Of a stretch of DNA of 64,000 bases, positions 1 to 11,090 are shown in pieces. The stretch comes from Prorocentrum cordatum (lineage: Eukaryota; Sar; Dinophyceae; Prorocentrales; Prorocentraceae). The notes below the pieces were generated by a model, which was not told where the DNA came from, searched no databases, and saw only the letters and a program-made list of their open reading frames with translations. Where the stretch lies: contig CAUYUJ010010446.1 of the NCBI GenBank assembly GCA_963575745.1, positions 62,001 through 126,000 on the forward strand, read 5' to 3'. The number at the start of each line of letters is the position of its first letter. Position 1 is the stretch's first letter. A program made the translations under genes and the position numbers.

Positions 1-1420
1 CTCGCGGCCTCCCCGCCAAACTGCGCCGCGGGCCGCGCGGCCCAGCTCCTCGATCGCCGCGTTCACCTCGACCTCGCGAACTGCTCCTAGGTCGCCGCCA
101 AGACGGCGTAGACCCACCTGCTTGCAGAGCTGCTCGTGCACATTGGCCGCGTGGGACTTCGCGCCGATGTCAGCGGGGTTCTCGCTGCCCTTGCACTTCG
201 AGACCTTCAGGCCGAGCAGGCGGGTCGCCTGCTGGACCCGCGGCGCTCTCGCGTCCAGGCGGCGGACCTCCCCGACGCCCTGCCCCAAGGACGTCGACCG
301 AGCTGTCGAAGAGCCGGTCCCCAAGGTCCACTCGACACGAAACCCGAGCTACGCGAGCAGGCCCCTCATCATCTTGCCATCCATCGCCACGGTGCTCAGC
401 GCGCAGAACTCGCACTCGCCCGAAATGAGCGCGATCAAGTCCTGCCTCCGCGCCAGCGTCGCCAAGTGCAGAACTCCGCGCGTAATGCTCTTGCGCTTCG
501 CCTCCTCGCCTCCGTGGTCGCCGTCCGAGAACCCCCCCGGGTGGGCCGCGCACTTCTCGTAGACCGTCGCGTCGACGTTCGGGGGGGACGCGCCCGAGCC
601 GCAACAGCCTCCTCCAGGCGTGCTCAGTGGGCGTCGCCAGGTCGGCGAACAACGCGCCCGCGGCCCGCTGGACGTCGGCGCGGCCCTGAGCAAAGGGACC
701 TCGCGACCTGCTTGTGGACGAGCGGCGGAGAGTGCTCAAGGATCTCCTCTGGCCCCAAGTCTGGGACCCCGACCGCGCTCGCGCCCTTTCAGCCCCGTTG
801 GCGATGATGTCGGCGCTGTGCTTCCCGCGCGCCTCGAGGGCAATGCCCTCGCTGCCCCTGGCGCGCTTCAGGTGCCCGGAGCGGCCCTCAATGACGACGT
901 CGCTGTCCTTCAGCTGCAGCTTGGCCCTGATCGCCGGCGGGGCGCCCTCCATCTTACCCCTGCGGCCCGCGCAGTAGAAGTCGCCCGCGCGCGACTCCCG
1001 GCCCAGCCGAGTCATCGGCTTGCGGTGGAACTGCGGGTCTCGTTCCGCTCGAACCCGCAGCCCAGGAGGTGTTCAGCAGCGTAGTTAACCCACTCACGGC
1101 TCGCCGCCCTCCTGCCAGGTAATTGCTTCTCCGGCTTCCAAGCGACATCCGCGCTGAGGCCTGCCTTGGCCCTCGCAGCAAACCACTCAGGCTGAGGGTC
1201 GCAGTGGAACTCCTCCTTCTCGGGTAGCTGATAGCGCGCGCTCGTCGCGTCGTCGACTGCAATCGCAGGCGGGTCGCCTGGGTGGTCGTCGCCCGTCAGG
1301 CTGAGGAAATCGATGACGATGCTGGTTAGAGATGTCGACCCGGGCGCGAACAAAGCATCGATCTCCTGAGGTCAAGCGAACTCCCCGCCCACGAGCCTGT
1401 ACTTGAGGACCCTGCACGAT
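1..1420 (-). pseudogene. Copia A reverse transcriptase and RNase H remnant
   Basis: From 1,353 down: 'FAPGSTSLTSIVID' (RVT_2 start), 'VDDATSARYQL' in place of the usual D-V-x-x-A-F catalytic box, and 'PGRRAASREWVNYAA', the copia K/L-x-G-x-R-x-A-x-x-W box. After a frame change (about 1,010) 'GDFYCAGRRG' stands where H-V-D-D normally sits. A third frame, 693-349, carries RNase H: 'ATVYEKCAAHPGGFSDGDHGG', 'RKSITRGVLHL' and 'GECEFCALSTVAMDG'. Catalytic boxes are altered in both domains. Confidence 0.6.
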
Positions 1421-2089
1421 CCTTCTTCCCCCGTTTCGTGTCGACCTTCTTCGCGCCGTCGGCGGCGTCGCGGGGGTGGGCCGAGTGGATGCCGAACACG
1501 TCGCAGAGCTTCAGGCCCTTGTCGATCGCCCCCGCCGCCCCCTCCACGGGGAAGCCGCTGTTGCCCCAGTGAGTGAGCTCCCTGGCCGCCAGGAGCGCCG
1601 AATAGTTCAGCTGCTCCCTGATGTCCTCGATGACCCCGACGATCGGGTCCTCGAGGCGCGCCCTCTTCGCCTCGCGCCGCCCAAGGACGGCGTCGCCGTT
1701 CGGAGACCTCGGCCACGTAGGCGAGCTCGACGAGCTCTCCGCAGCAGGTATCGCAGCGCCACGTCCGCCGCTGCCACTGGCCCCCTCGTGGCCGACAGGT
1801 CTACTGCTCGAGCTTCCGCCAGCCTCCGCGGAGCCTTCAGCATCTCGCCCGAGCCTCGGTCGCGGCTCTGGAGCTCGGGCCCCTGGTGCCCCAGGCTGAG
1901 GCTCAGGAGCTCGGGCCTCTGAAGCCCGGGGCCCTGGTTGTCCTGGGGGTCCCGCTTTCGAGTCTGGGCCCGAAGAGCCCCCCGCTCCACTCGGCGCTGC
2001 CCCCGGGACAGCCCCCTCGGCCTCCGTGCCCGCGGCCTCCAGCGGCGTCGGCGCGACCTCGCCCTGGCCGCCGTCCGCGGCGAGAGAGC

Positions 2090-3480
2090 GGGGCACGTGG
2101 GCGATCTTCTCCTTCCAGGGCTCGCCGCAGACCTTCAGGAACAGCCCCTTGTCATGGCTCTTGACCTTCGGCATCCTGCGGGCGGCCCCACAGGTCGCCT
2201 TCCCAGCCACTGCGAGAATGATGCGCTCATCGTTGTTGGTCGTCTTGCCGGCCCAGATCCATTTCGCCCAGGCCTTGTCTGCCTTGGTGGGCGGGGCCTC
2301 CCATCAAGCGCCGCTGACCCGTCTTGGAGACAGGGGCACTCGCCATCACCGCTTCGGCGAACGGCGCCACAACGCCAGTGTAGCTCGCGCCGTAGACCGC
2401 GAAGTCAGCTGCGCAGCCGCCCGCGCCCCTGCCGCGCCAGTTCGCCACGTTTGCAGCGCGGTGGGCGAGGAGCGGCCAGAGGGGGGGGGGTCGACCTGAA
2501 CCCTGTTGGCCTCCAAGCGCCCACGCCGCCACCGAATCCGCGTCTCGATGAAGCCCATCGACTTGCTGCCCCTCGTCTTGCCCCGTGAAACCCTGGTCTC
2601 CAGGTTCCTCTCGCCCCTCGCTTTGACGACCTTGTCCTGGAGCGACTTCGCCGCGGGCTCAGCGTCGCCCCTGAGCTCGGACCTCTGGTAGGCCAGCTGC
2701 CCCGTGAAACTCATGAGTTGCTTGGTCGCGTGATCGCCCGCGGCCTTGCTCCCCAGCGCGCTGCCATAGAGGAGCCCCGCGCTGCGGTCGGCAGCCGCGA
2801 GAGACGTGCCAGGACCCTTGTCGGCCTCGTCGCAAACTTTCTCGGTGTCCTCGGTGCCTCTGAAAGCCCAGTCGAAGAAAATCAGCCCACGCCTGGCGCT
2901 GCCGCCGCAGACTGGCTGCTTGATGCGCGGGCCATCGGGGCCTATGCCGAGCCGAACGCGCACGCAAGGCACCACTTCTTGAACGCCGCGTGGCCAGAGG
3001 CCTCCGCTGCTCCTCCTCGACCTCCGTCGGGGTGCAAGGCGCCTCGACGACCCTGGCTTCCGTCGCAGGCTGGCCGTCAACTTGCTGTTGGTGCCGCTCC
3101 TCAACTGCCTTCTTGAAGTCGAGGCCCTGCTCGTGCTTGAGCTCGGCGTGCTTGAGGCCGACCCGCAGCTCCTCCTCCGCGCCGTAGATCGCAGCGCCCA
3201 GCTCCCCCGGACGAGCTCGCAGCAGGTCGACTCGAGAGCCTGGCCCCAGCTCTGCTCCTGCTGGATCCCTCACTGGACGCGGCACTGCCTCAGGCCCCAG
3301 TGGCCCTGCTGCTGGCCCAGCCGCCGCCGGGAGACCTGCCCCGGGAGCCGCGCGACCGGGCCCCGACGAAGCCGACCCAACGCCCTCTGCCATGGGCGCG
3401 AGCGCTGCAGCTCCATCAGCCTGGACGGCCCCCTTGTCCTTCATCACCACGTCCTCGTTGGCCGCGACGATGCCCATCGG
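2090..3480 (-). pseudogene. Copia A integrase remnant
   Basis: A region starting near 3,477 (Pro/Ala-rich, then 'VEERHQQQVDGQ') leads into the core: 'LIFFDWAFRGTEDTEKV' (first catalytic Asp region), 'SLAAADRSAGLLYGS' (second) and 'SELRGDAEPAAKSLQDKV' (D-x-E-P segment). The C-terminal half continues after a frame change at about 2,350 as 'FAVYGASYTGVVAPF' and 'KATCGAARRMPK', the pattern seen between integrase and RT in copia polyproteins. It would insert cDNA into the genome; the reading frame is broken at about 3,100, 2,350 and 2,210. Confidence 0.6.
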
Positions 3481-3820
3481 GGTGTCGGGATAGCGACTTC
3501 ACGCCAGCCGGTTTCACTTCTTGACCGCCCGCCCGGCGTCCTCCATGTCCTTGCGCGCGTTTGCTGGCACCCCGAACGCGCTCCTCTTCGGCACTCGCAG
3601 CTGTGCGAGTAGACCACGTCTAAGCCCGCGTCGTAGACCCTACCAGTGCTGAGCGAGTTGCGAGCCCGATCTTGAATTTTGCCCGGCAAGCCGCTCGACC
3701 TCCCATCGCGAAAGGAACCTGGGCCTCACCCTCGGCGGTCATCTTAGAAATCGCCACCTCCACCGCGCTGTGCTTGGCAAAGCTCAGCCTCGCACAATGC
3801 CCGCCGCCCCCGCCGTCCAG
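3440..3820 (-). pseudogene. Copia A aspartic protease remnant
   Basis: After an Asp/Glu-rich linker the frame reads 'FLMLDGGGGGHCARLSFAKH', which aligns with the copia protease active-site segment D-S/T-G-A..H. The residue after the catalytic Asp is Gly instead of Ser/Thr. About 60 residues on, 'NSLSTGRVYDAGLDVVYSHSC' matches the usual second half of the domain (L-S-V-G-x-L..D-x-G-x-x-V). In life it would release Gag, integrase and RT from the polyprotein. Changed active site plus frame breaks indicate decay. Confidence 0.5.
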
Positions 3821-5242
3821 CATCAAGAACTCGTCGACGTCAGTCCAGACGCTGCGCACGATTGCCGATGGCCATCGCCAGCTCGTCGTTGCAGAGGTGG
3901 CACGAGAACTCGTCCTCCAGCTGGTCTCCCATCGAGTCCTGGTCGCTGTATTCCACCCGGTCCCCGATCGGGCCCTGGCCGTTGTAGTCCACCTGGCACC
4001 CGATCGCGCCCTGGAAGTCGTAGCCCCCGTTGCCCCCGATCGAGTCCTAGAATTCGTAGTTCTCCAGCGCCACGCAGAAGCCGCGCTCGTCGGAGTCGTC
4101 GTCGCTCGGCGCGACCATCGCATCGACCTCGCCCACCTGCTCGACGAGGTTGACGCCGCCCCCCCTCTTCTCCCCCGGACCCTTCTCGAGCTTGAAGCAG
4201 TCGGCTTTGATGCGGCCCTTCTTCTTGCAGCAGTGGCGGGCATTGTCTTGGTTGTCCTTGCCTCCTGCCGCCTAGCCGCCGCAATTGCCGCCCTTGCCTT
4301 TCTGGTCCTTGCCCTTGGCCTTAGGGCCCGCGCCCGTGCCCTTGAGCCAGCGCCGGTCCGCCGCGTGGCCGAGCCTCTCAAAGATGCCGCAGCGGCGCTC
4401 ATCGCAGCCGATCGCGTCGACCTGGCCAACGGCGCCCGCCTGCGCTGGCGCTGCCCCTGAGCCCCGTCCAATCGGAGGGCCCCGGGACAAAAACCTTCGC
4501 GTTCTTCCCCGCGCATTGCTCGCGAATTCTGGCCCGCATCACTGCGTAGTTCTCCCTGACCTCCTGGCTCGCATTATCGAGGGCCTTCCTGATGGGGAAA
4601 AGCGCGTGCCCGAGGATGGTCGCGCACTTGGGCCCATCCGAGATCTCGTCATGGCTTGCCAACTCGCACTGCGTGACCAGATGACCCCAATCATGAAGAA
4701 CTTCTGCAGAGCTGCGCCTGCAGTGGGCATCGCTCGCCTACCATTTCGGCTGAACAACGGCAGCGAGCAAGCTGCGATCCGGCGCGCCCCCATCGAGGGC
4801 GATAGTCTGAGTGGATCTGCCCCAGAGCCGCGAACTCGTTACCAGCGCCAGCAAGTTTAATCATCGCCTGAGTCTCCCCACGCATCTTCATTGCCAAGAA
4901 CGTACCCATGTTGCTTGACAGCTCCAAGATCTCGGCATTAGTGATATCCTCGATGCTGATGGGGCCACTGTGAGCGACCGCCGCATCGTAGAGGTTCCTC
5001 CAGCCCACCTCTGTGACTTCAGCCTCCAGCGCGAAGAAGTAGCTCTCGAACTCGCCCTGGCCACCTCCAAACGCGTCGCGGGCCCGAATGTCCTTCAGCG
5101 ACCACGTCTGGCATCTGCCGCCAGGCGCCAGCGTCGCCATCTCCACCGCGCCTGCTGCCACAGCAAGCGCGAGCCGCGGATCGCTGCCTCCGACGCGCCC
5201 AGACTCCTTGCTAGCAGCGGAACAGATGCTACACTTGGTCAT
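3820..5242 (-). pseudogene. Copia A Gag remnant with zinc-knuckle region
   Basis: The first usable ATG on this strand is at 5,242. The following frame has the helical capsid-like pattern of copia Gag, with 'NMGTFLAMKMRGE' and 'GNEFAALGQIHSDYRPR' matching the usual region around the conserved Arg-x-Leu. The frame changes near 4,690, continues as 'EISDGPKCATILGH' to about 4,400, then reaches two Cys/His knuckles in a Lys/Gly-rich tail (4,480-4,180; one contains 'GHAADRRW', the other 'KGRIKADCFKLE'). Several knuckle cysteines are lost. Gag would package element RNA into particles. At least three frameshifts make it non-functional. Confidence 0.62.
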
Positions 5243-5459
5243 TCCTGCCAAGAGCCTGAGCGAGGGGGGCACTGGGAAGCGCGCGCGCCGCCAACACCGC
5301 CGGGCACTTACTTTCGATCGGGAAGATTAGAGTGACCCCACGCCCACGGGAACCTTAAAATGCAAGAAGCCAGCGGCGCACGTGCAATCCCAAACCCCGA
5401 TAGCAGCGCCGTCTGGCGGAGTCCGAGCCGCCAGCGAGCACGCGCGAGACTCCTGCAAG

Positions 5460-5995
5460 GATGTTCGATTTAATGCGCGGGCAGCTTGCAAGCTTGAAGT
5501 GGGAGCTGCGCGCGATCCCGGGCACCGCCGCGAGGGAGCAGCGCAAAGGCTCGCGGCGCACGCATTGGGAACGAAACGGAAAACGCTTCCTGGGCGCGCT
5601 GCAGGTTCAAGCGAGCTGCCGCGACGCTGTCGGCCTGGCAGCCGCTGAGATGAAGCTGGCCCACCCTTGCCTGCCGGCATCTTTCGATTCCCCGAGTGGC
5701 TCTCAAGGGGCCACCCGGGAAGGGGGGGCGCGCGCAAGGAACCCAAGGCAGCGCCTGGGAAGCTCGCAAGCTCGAAGGAAATGCCGCCCATGACCTGCGC
5801 AAAAAATCTCGCGGCGCACGGATTGGGGGCAAGTGGGCAAACGCTCCCAGGACGCGCGCGAGGGTTCAACGAGCTGCCGCGGCGCTGCCTGCCCGGCATC
5901 TGCGGAGAGGAAGCTGGCCGACTCTTGCCGGCAGGCTTCTTCTCTAAGCCATGCGTAGCTCTCAAGGAGCTATCCGGGAATGATGCCCCTCCCTG
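5460..5995. repeat. Diverged 258-base tandem duplication upstream of copia A
   Basis: Two units share the core from 'gcggcgcac' through 'tgccgcg(a/g)cgctg' to 'gtagctctcaaggagc'/'gtggctctcaagggg'. The period is 258 bases (86 codons), and both units stay open in one minus-strand frame, which repeats 'PGRQRRGSSL' and 'ARPGSV'. It lies directly 5' of the copia A Gag and could be part of its leader or LTR, but no second distant copy exists here to test this. Confidence 0.55.
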
Positions 5996-6054
5996 CGCGA
6001 GCGAGCTCTGAAACCGCTCGCGGTCACCGCGCGCCCCAGAACATGTTCGTTCCC

Positions 6055-6645
6055 TACCTGGGCTCTGCCTAGTAGGGTTCTTACTCTCTTGGCAGAAAGG
6101 GGCCAGGCAGTGGGCCCCGCCCCGAGCAGTTCCCCCGGGATCCGCCCCGCGGTTCCCCCAGCTACGTCCCTTTAGCTAAGCGTTGGTTATTTCATCTTAG
6201 CTTCGCTTATTTCATCTTAGCTTAGCTTAGCTTAGCTTCATCTTAGCTCAGGTTTATCTTAGCCTAGCTCACCTTCACCTTAGCTTCGCTGAGCATGAGC
6301 ATAGCATGGCACAGCATAGAATAGCGCAGCATAGCATATCGTAGCACAGCGTATCATAGCATAGCCCAGCATAGCATAACATAGCGCAGCATAGCATAGC
6401 ATAGCATAGCATAGCGCAGCACATCACAGCACAGCGCATCATCGCATAGCAGGGCATAGCATAGCACAGCGCAGCATGACATAGCACAGCTTAGCATAGC
6501 ATCGCATATCATAGCGCAGCATAACATAGCATAGCACAGCGCAGCATAGCATGGCATAGCATCGCATAGCAACTAACGCTGCTTTGCTAGGGGCTCCAAC
6601 TTCTAGGTAAGGTCGCACTGGGGTAATTTGATTCGCGGGTCGAGA
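6055..6645 (+). repeat. AGCAT-pentamer composite element, copy I
   Basis: Three parts: a conserved left segment (6,055-6,185, containing 'gttcccccagctacgtccct'), a TTAGC-rich bridge (6,185-6,300), a degenerate (AGCAT/AGCAC)n pentamer array (6,300-6,575), and a conserved right segment (6,575-6,645, 'gggctccaacttctaggtaa'). The left and right segments recur in inverted orientation at 61.4-61.9 kb and 60.6-60.7 kb, so this is a defined repeat family. Met/Cys/Tyr/Ala frames through the array are by-products of the 5-base period. Confidence 0.8.
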
Positions 6646-7700
6646 GCGCACCTCTTCCGGTCGAAGCTAAGCGGGCCGCGCGAAGCTTGAAATTTGAAAT
6701 GAGGGGGGGGGGGCGCGCGCGCTCCAAAATAACGAGATGCAACAGGCTCGCGGCGCGATGTCTCTCCCTGCGTAGCGGCGCTCTGCGAACAGTGATGATT
6801 GCCACGATTGGGCGACTTGCTCGGGAGACAGCTGGCGGCACCACTGAAACGGCAGCAGCGCGAGATGCGCGCGACGATTCGCACCAGCAAATGCGTTGCA
6901 AACAATGCCCGACGGCCCCTAATTTTGGGCCGCTCGGTCGAGGCAGGGCACGCGCCCGCGAGCGCCGGCGGCCCGCGAACACCGCGACGCGTTCGGCCAG
7001 GAATGCTACTTGCACGAGGACATCGACAGGGGGGCCAGGGCGACGCCAACGCGGCAATTCCCCGCGTCAAGCCCAGGTGCGCCCAGACGCCTCCCAGAGC
7101 GCGAATCGACGACATAGGTGTTGTCAAACAAATCGTTTCGTCCTGGCCCCGCCTCTCTCGCACCCCCCCCCCGCCCGATCCCCCCCCCTTCGCCCGTCCA
7201 TGCGCGACGCGCCCGGCAGAATGCGGCGGGGAAGGCGAAGGGAGGAGCGCCGCGACGACGACGACGACGACGACGACCGCAACGACGACGCCGACGAGAG
7301 GGAGGGGGAACAGGAGGAGAAGGAGACGAGAAGCGCTCTGTCGTAGCAGATCCCTACAGCAGATCCTGATAGGTATCTGCCATAATCGCTGTCTTTGGCT
7401 ATTCCTAAGACTTCCCAGACGGCGCCGGCGCGAAACGCGAGGTCGCCGCCCCCCTCCGCCCCCTCGCCGGCGACGGCCGCTATCGCCCGGGATTTAGAAA
7501 CGCTCTCCAGGTAGTTCTCGCCCCTGGGTCGCAGTGTTTAGAGAATGCCCACTCCCCGCTGCTGCATTTCGTAGCCTCTAGGCTCTAGACCCGAGCCCGC
7601 GCGCTCTACCGCCATGTAACGCGCGTGCGCCACAAAGGCGCCCCTCCTGCACATCGCGGTTTTTCTTCGAGCGGGGGCTCGCGGACCGCAGATCACAGCC
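6646..7700. other. Non-genic GC-rich interval with (GAC)n and poly-G/C runs
   Basis: No protein family is recognisable. It contains a G run (6,702-6,712), C runs (7,160-7,190) and a (CGA/GAC) trinucleotide tract at 7,253-7,300 read as Asp/Arg. Open frames on both strands look compositional. Confidence 0.6.
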
Positions 7701-8332
7701 AAGCCGGCGCGAGAAGCCACCCATCGGAGGCGGCCCCACTTAGCGATTTGAAGGCGCAGCGGTGGGCCAGGTTGCTCGCTGGCGTGGCGGGCCTTGTCAG
7801 ACACTCCAAGAGGGCCAACGGCGCGGTGCAGGTGCCAAGTATAGAGAAGCATGCTTGAAACTGAAAGGCGATCGCCCCGAAGGCGCCCATGCTGTTCTCA
7901 GGGCTGGCCGCGATCCACCGTGGCGAGCGTGGATCGATCTCTTGAACGGCAGCGGCAAGCAGGACTCATCCATTCTCCAGTCGTTCGAGGTCAGCGCCAA
8001 GCGCGCGGCAGCGCGGGTCCCACGTCAAGCGGCGCAGTATTATTCCAAAGATATTTGAGAGTGCGCGGTTGAGCCCAGGTCGGCACGTATAATTCACAAG
8101 ACGCTCAAGCCCGCCTCTCTGTCTCATCTGGAGACTATGCCTGGTGAGTTGGTTGCGCGTCATCCGCGCGATATCATGGATCAACCAGTCAAGCACTTCA
8201 GGAACTTGCGGGCCCAACGTCGGCGTCACTTTCAAGTGAGAGGGGGGTGTTCAGACAGGTGCGCGATGGCAGCTGACAAACCAATGTCGCCTCTCAGCGC
8301 GGCCACGGTGGTCAAAGCAGCAGCAGGGATAA

Positions 8333-9143
8333 ATGCGAATACAGGCTTCTGGGGTCGGCGGGCGCACCCCTGTCGACTCCAAGCGCCCCCCACCAGCAGG
8401 CGCAAGAGAATGTGCTATGTTGCTCATGGCCATCGAGGAGGTCGCGCCATGGACAGCTTTGTTGCCACCTCCGCTGGTCAAACTTATTCAGAACAAGTCT
8501 GGGGCAGGTCGTAGCATCGGGCTGGTGTCGATGATTGGCAGGCTCTGGCCGATGGTTCGCGACTCGGACATGCGCTGTTTGACGTCTCAGGCATTCCAAC
8601 ATTGGGGCGCAGCGACCAGGGGGGACAGCTACCTTCAAGAGGCTGTTCTGATATCGCCAGGCGACGAGGTGGCTCACAACCTCGGGATGCAGTTCGGGCG
8701 CGCAGTCGCCGACATAGCGACATGTTATGATTCGGTCCCGTGGAATCCGCAGGCGAAGGCGGCGATGTGATTGCAATTCCCTCCGGGGATCCTGCGCCTC
8801 GAGCTGCTGCCGCGCGTGGCTCCGAGAGTGGTCGAGCAGCTGCGGGCGGCGTCGGAGGCTTCAAAGAAAATGCCGCAGAATGGTCCAAGGCCTTCGCTCC
8901 GGCGCCAGATTCGCCCGGGCGCTCGCCCGCCGCGTTCTGCAGGCGGCGGCGAAAACGCATCCGGCCACGGGCCGCCGCCAGCGGGTCGATGATCTTTCCC
9001 AGACAGCCAGAGGACTGAGGCAGGCAATCCTCGAGCAGCCGATCGACTGCCCCACCCTCGCCCGCCAAGAACTGGCAGAACAGAAACTGCGTGTCGCCGC
9101 GAAGTCAGTCGCGACGTGCACGCGCAAAGCTGGCGCGGAGTAG
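8333..9143 (+). pseudogene. LINE 1 reverse transcriptase core remnant
   Basis: The frame from 8,333 has 'SGAGRSIGLVSMIGRLW', matching LINE RT finger motif R-x-I-x-L-x-x-x-x-R-x-W, then 'AVADIATCYDSVPWN', matching motif A (D-I-x-K-x-Y-D-S-V) with the first catalytic Asp. After a frame change near 8,770, 'RRQRVDDLSQ' at 8,973-9,002 is the motif C equivalent (Y-V-D-D; Tyr replaced by Arg). A Lys/Ser segment 'LRVAAKSVAT' follows as motif D-like. The enzyme would perform target-primed reverse transcription. Confidence 0.55.
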
Positions 9144-10062
9144 ATCGCCAGAGATGTGAGCAAGAAGGTGTTTGTTCCCTCCAGGCAGACGCTCAGACCG
9201 CGCATCTGGGCGTGGATTTCGGTCGCATTCAACGCGCGAGGGCCGCGAGGTCTAAGCGCGAGGCCATGCGCCTGCCGATGGGCAAGAATATCGATCCAAA
9301 GATTTACGCGCGCGCGCCGCCTGCGCGCCGTCATGTCTAAGTTGCAGGAGCAAGGCCCCCCCCCCCCCCCTGCAGGCCTGCGCGGGCATCGGATGCGCGG
9401 AGTTGCCGGTCATCGGCCGACGGCTTGCAGGGGGGGGGGGGGTCGGCGCGAGCTCGTTCCTCAGCCAACAAAGGTGGGCGTCTGACCACAGCGCTGGACC
9501 TCGAGGCGCCCGGCGCCGACCCTGCCATCGCCGCGCCCACCGCGCGCGTCAACGCGCGGCTGCAAGTTTGGCGAGATCAGCCTTCGATCAGGCCGACAGT
9601 CAGCAAGGTTTGGAAGACTGCTGCCGAGGAGATGTCGCGCGCCCCGCGGAATGATCAGGCTCGCAATGCGAAGGGCCCATTTCTGCTGTGGTGTTTAATT
9701 TGTTGCGTCCAGGATGGACGCCAGCTGAAGCGATTTGGTGGTCTTACCCCACGGGGGTGATGCGCATGGGGAGTGGCAGTTCCCTGACAGCGCGTATACA
9801 GGCTGCAAGGCGAAAGATCAGCATCGCCACCTGTTGAAGGATACCCAGCGCGCTGCATCCGAGCGCGTCTAGGAACAAGCGAGCAACCATCATTGTGGTT
9901 TAGTGCTGGAGCATGGCGCCGGCATCGACGGATTCCCCTTTTCCCATCTAGCAGTTCGAGCATCTCGAGCACGACAAGAGACAGGCAGAGAAGATGGCCA
10001 TGATCGCGTCGGCAGGCTGACGGCCCGAATCAAGAAAGTTTGTAAAAGCTTGCTCTGGGCCG

Positions 10063-10134
10063 AGCTTGCGTGATCGTTGCAAAGAGACCCCTGAGACTCT
10101 CATCCATTGGCATTGGGAATGCTCAGCCAACAAC
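10063..10134 (+). pseudogene. LINE 1 Cys/His knuckle segment
   Basis: The frame reads 'RCKETPETLIHWHWEC', fitting the C..(E-T)..H..W-x-C pattern near the C-terminus of many non-LTR polyproteins. An upstream partner cysteine is missing or out of frame. It supports the LINE assignment; the stretch is too short to stand alone. Confidence 0.45.
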
Positions 10135-10329
10135 AAGACTCGTTGGCCTTCGAGCGGTCAGAAGATCTGGAAGTGAGCCGATTCGCGAGGTCAAGTTGTG
10201 CGAGGCGTTCTGGCTGCGTGGCATGCTTCCCAAGGGGTGGACCAGCATCCCAGGGCCCCAGATTGCCTACAGGTGGCAAGTCTCCAGCATCAGCGAATGG
10301 TTCTACGGACGCCTGGGACACGGTGAGCC

Positions 10330-10990
10330 TTCGACATCAATCATCATATGAAGAGACGCGTTGGGAGGACCACGTACAAACTCGCCCAAATTTCGACGGG
10401 CGGGCTTAGCCATCGTGAGTTTCATGCAGATTGGGCCTGACAGCCAAGCGAGCGTTTCAGCGCGGGGCCGCATGACAGGGCACAGGCAGGTTGTTGCCAG
10501 GGGTGAGTTGGAAGCTGTTTACTTGCCGCTGCTGTATGCAACGGGAATTCTGGCGCACATCATGAATTATGAGCCACTGTCCACTTCCTGGTAGGATCGT
10601 GATTAATTAAATCGGAGAGTATGGTGACATGGGCAGACGTCAACGAGCGCTTGCACAATCGGGATCCCGCCCAGATCTCGAAGTCATCCGAGTTTACACG
10701 ATATTCAGTCAGGCAGAGCGGTCAGGAATTTGGTACTGGTCGACACGGTGGTAGACGAGATGGCCGCCCTGCGAGGGGAGCTCGCATCGCCGAGCACCAC
10801 CGGCACATGGCTTGTATGCATGAGAGAAAGGCTCGCGTCGTCTACCAGCGGATGCTGCATGCCACTATGGACGCCGTGAACCTGGAGGTGGAGCTTCACG
10901 CCGCCAGGAACCTGGAGAAACAGAGGACCCCCCCCCCGCTACTCCGCCTCCTCCTCCTCCTGCCGCAGCTCTCGCCCCCCTTCACATCTC
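10330..10990 (+). pseudogene. LINE 1 RNase H-like domain remnant
   Basis: 'AGLAIVSFMQIG', 'GHRQVVARGELEAVYLPLL' (R-G/A-E-L-x-A, second acidic residue of RNase H) and, after a frame change at about 10,620, 'TWADVNERLHNRDPAQI' (the N-x-D-L-W..V..K/H tail region) occur in the order of an RNase H fold. The first Asp box is not clearly preserved. A run of nine Cs at 10,928-10,937 introduces a further slip. Confidence 0.5.
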
Positions 10991-11090
10991 ATCGTTCGCT
11001 CTCGAATACAGCGGTTCAAGCATACTTGCTGCGACGAAGGAGTGCTGGGGCGCCCCGTGCCCGCAGCTGGTCAATCTTGTTGGCGGCGTA

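Larger units (their letters stand above)
1..5330 (-). mobile_element. Copia A: degenerate Ty1/copia-like retrotransposon, truncated by the window edge
   Basis: Reading the minus strand downward from 5,242, the pieces occur in canonical Ty1/copia order: Gag with CCHC-like knuckles, protease, integrase, RT, RNase H. Every domain is split over two or three reading frames, so the copy is dead. No LTR is visible: the 3' LTR would lie left of base 1, and no pair could be matched for the 5' side. It has no close match in copia B at 33-41 kb and is a different, more decayed copia lineage. Family identity comes from motif order and recognised domain signatures; no search was run. Confidence 0.72.
7700..11090 (+). 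mobile_element. LINE 1: decayed non-LTR retrotransposon with RNase H
   Basis: The plus strand shows, in order, RT finger/palm segments (8,333-8,800), an R-V-D-D box (8,982-8,993), a post-RT region with 'LGVDFGRIQRA' (about 9,210), a Trp-rich thumb/connector (9,500-9,800, '..GWTPAEAIWW'), a Cys/His segment (10,063-10,134) and an RNase H-like region (10,340-10,760). This RT - knuckle - RNase H arrangement is one I associate with dinoflagellate LINE-type elements. Reading frames change at least six times. No poly-A tail or target duplication was found. Confidence 0.6.
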
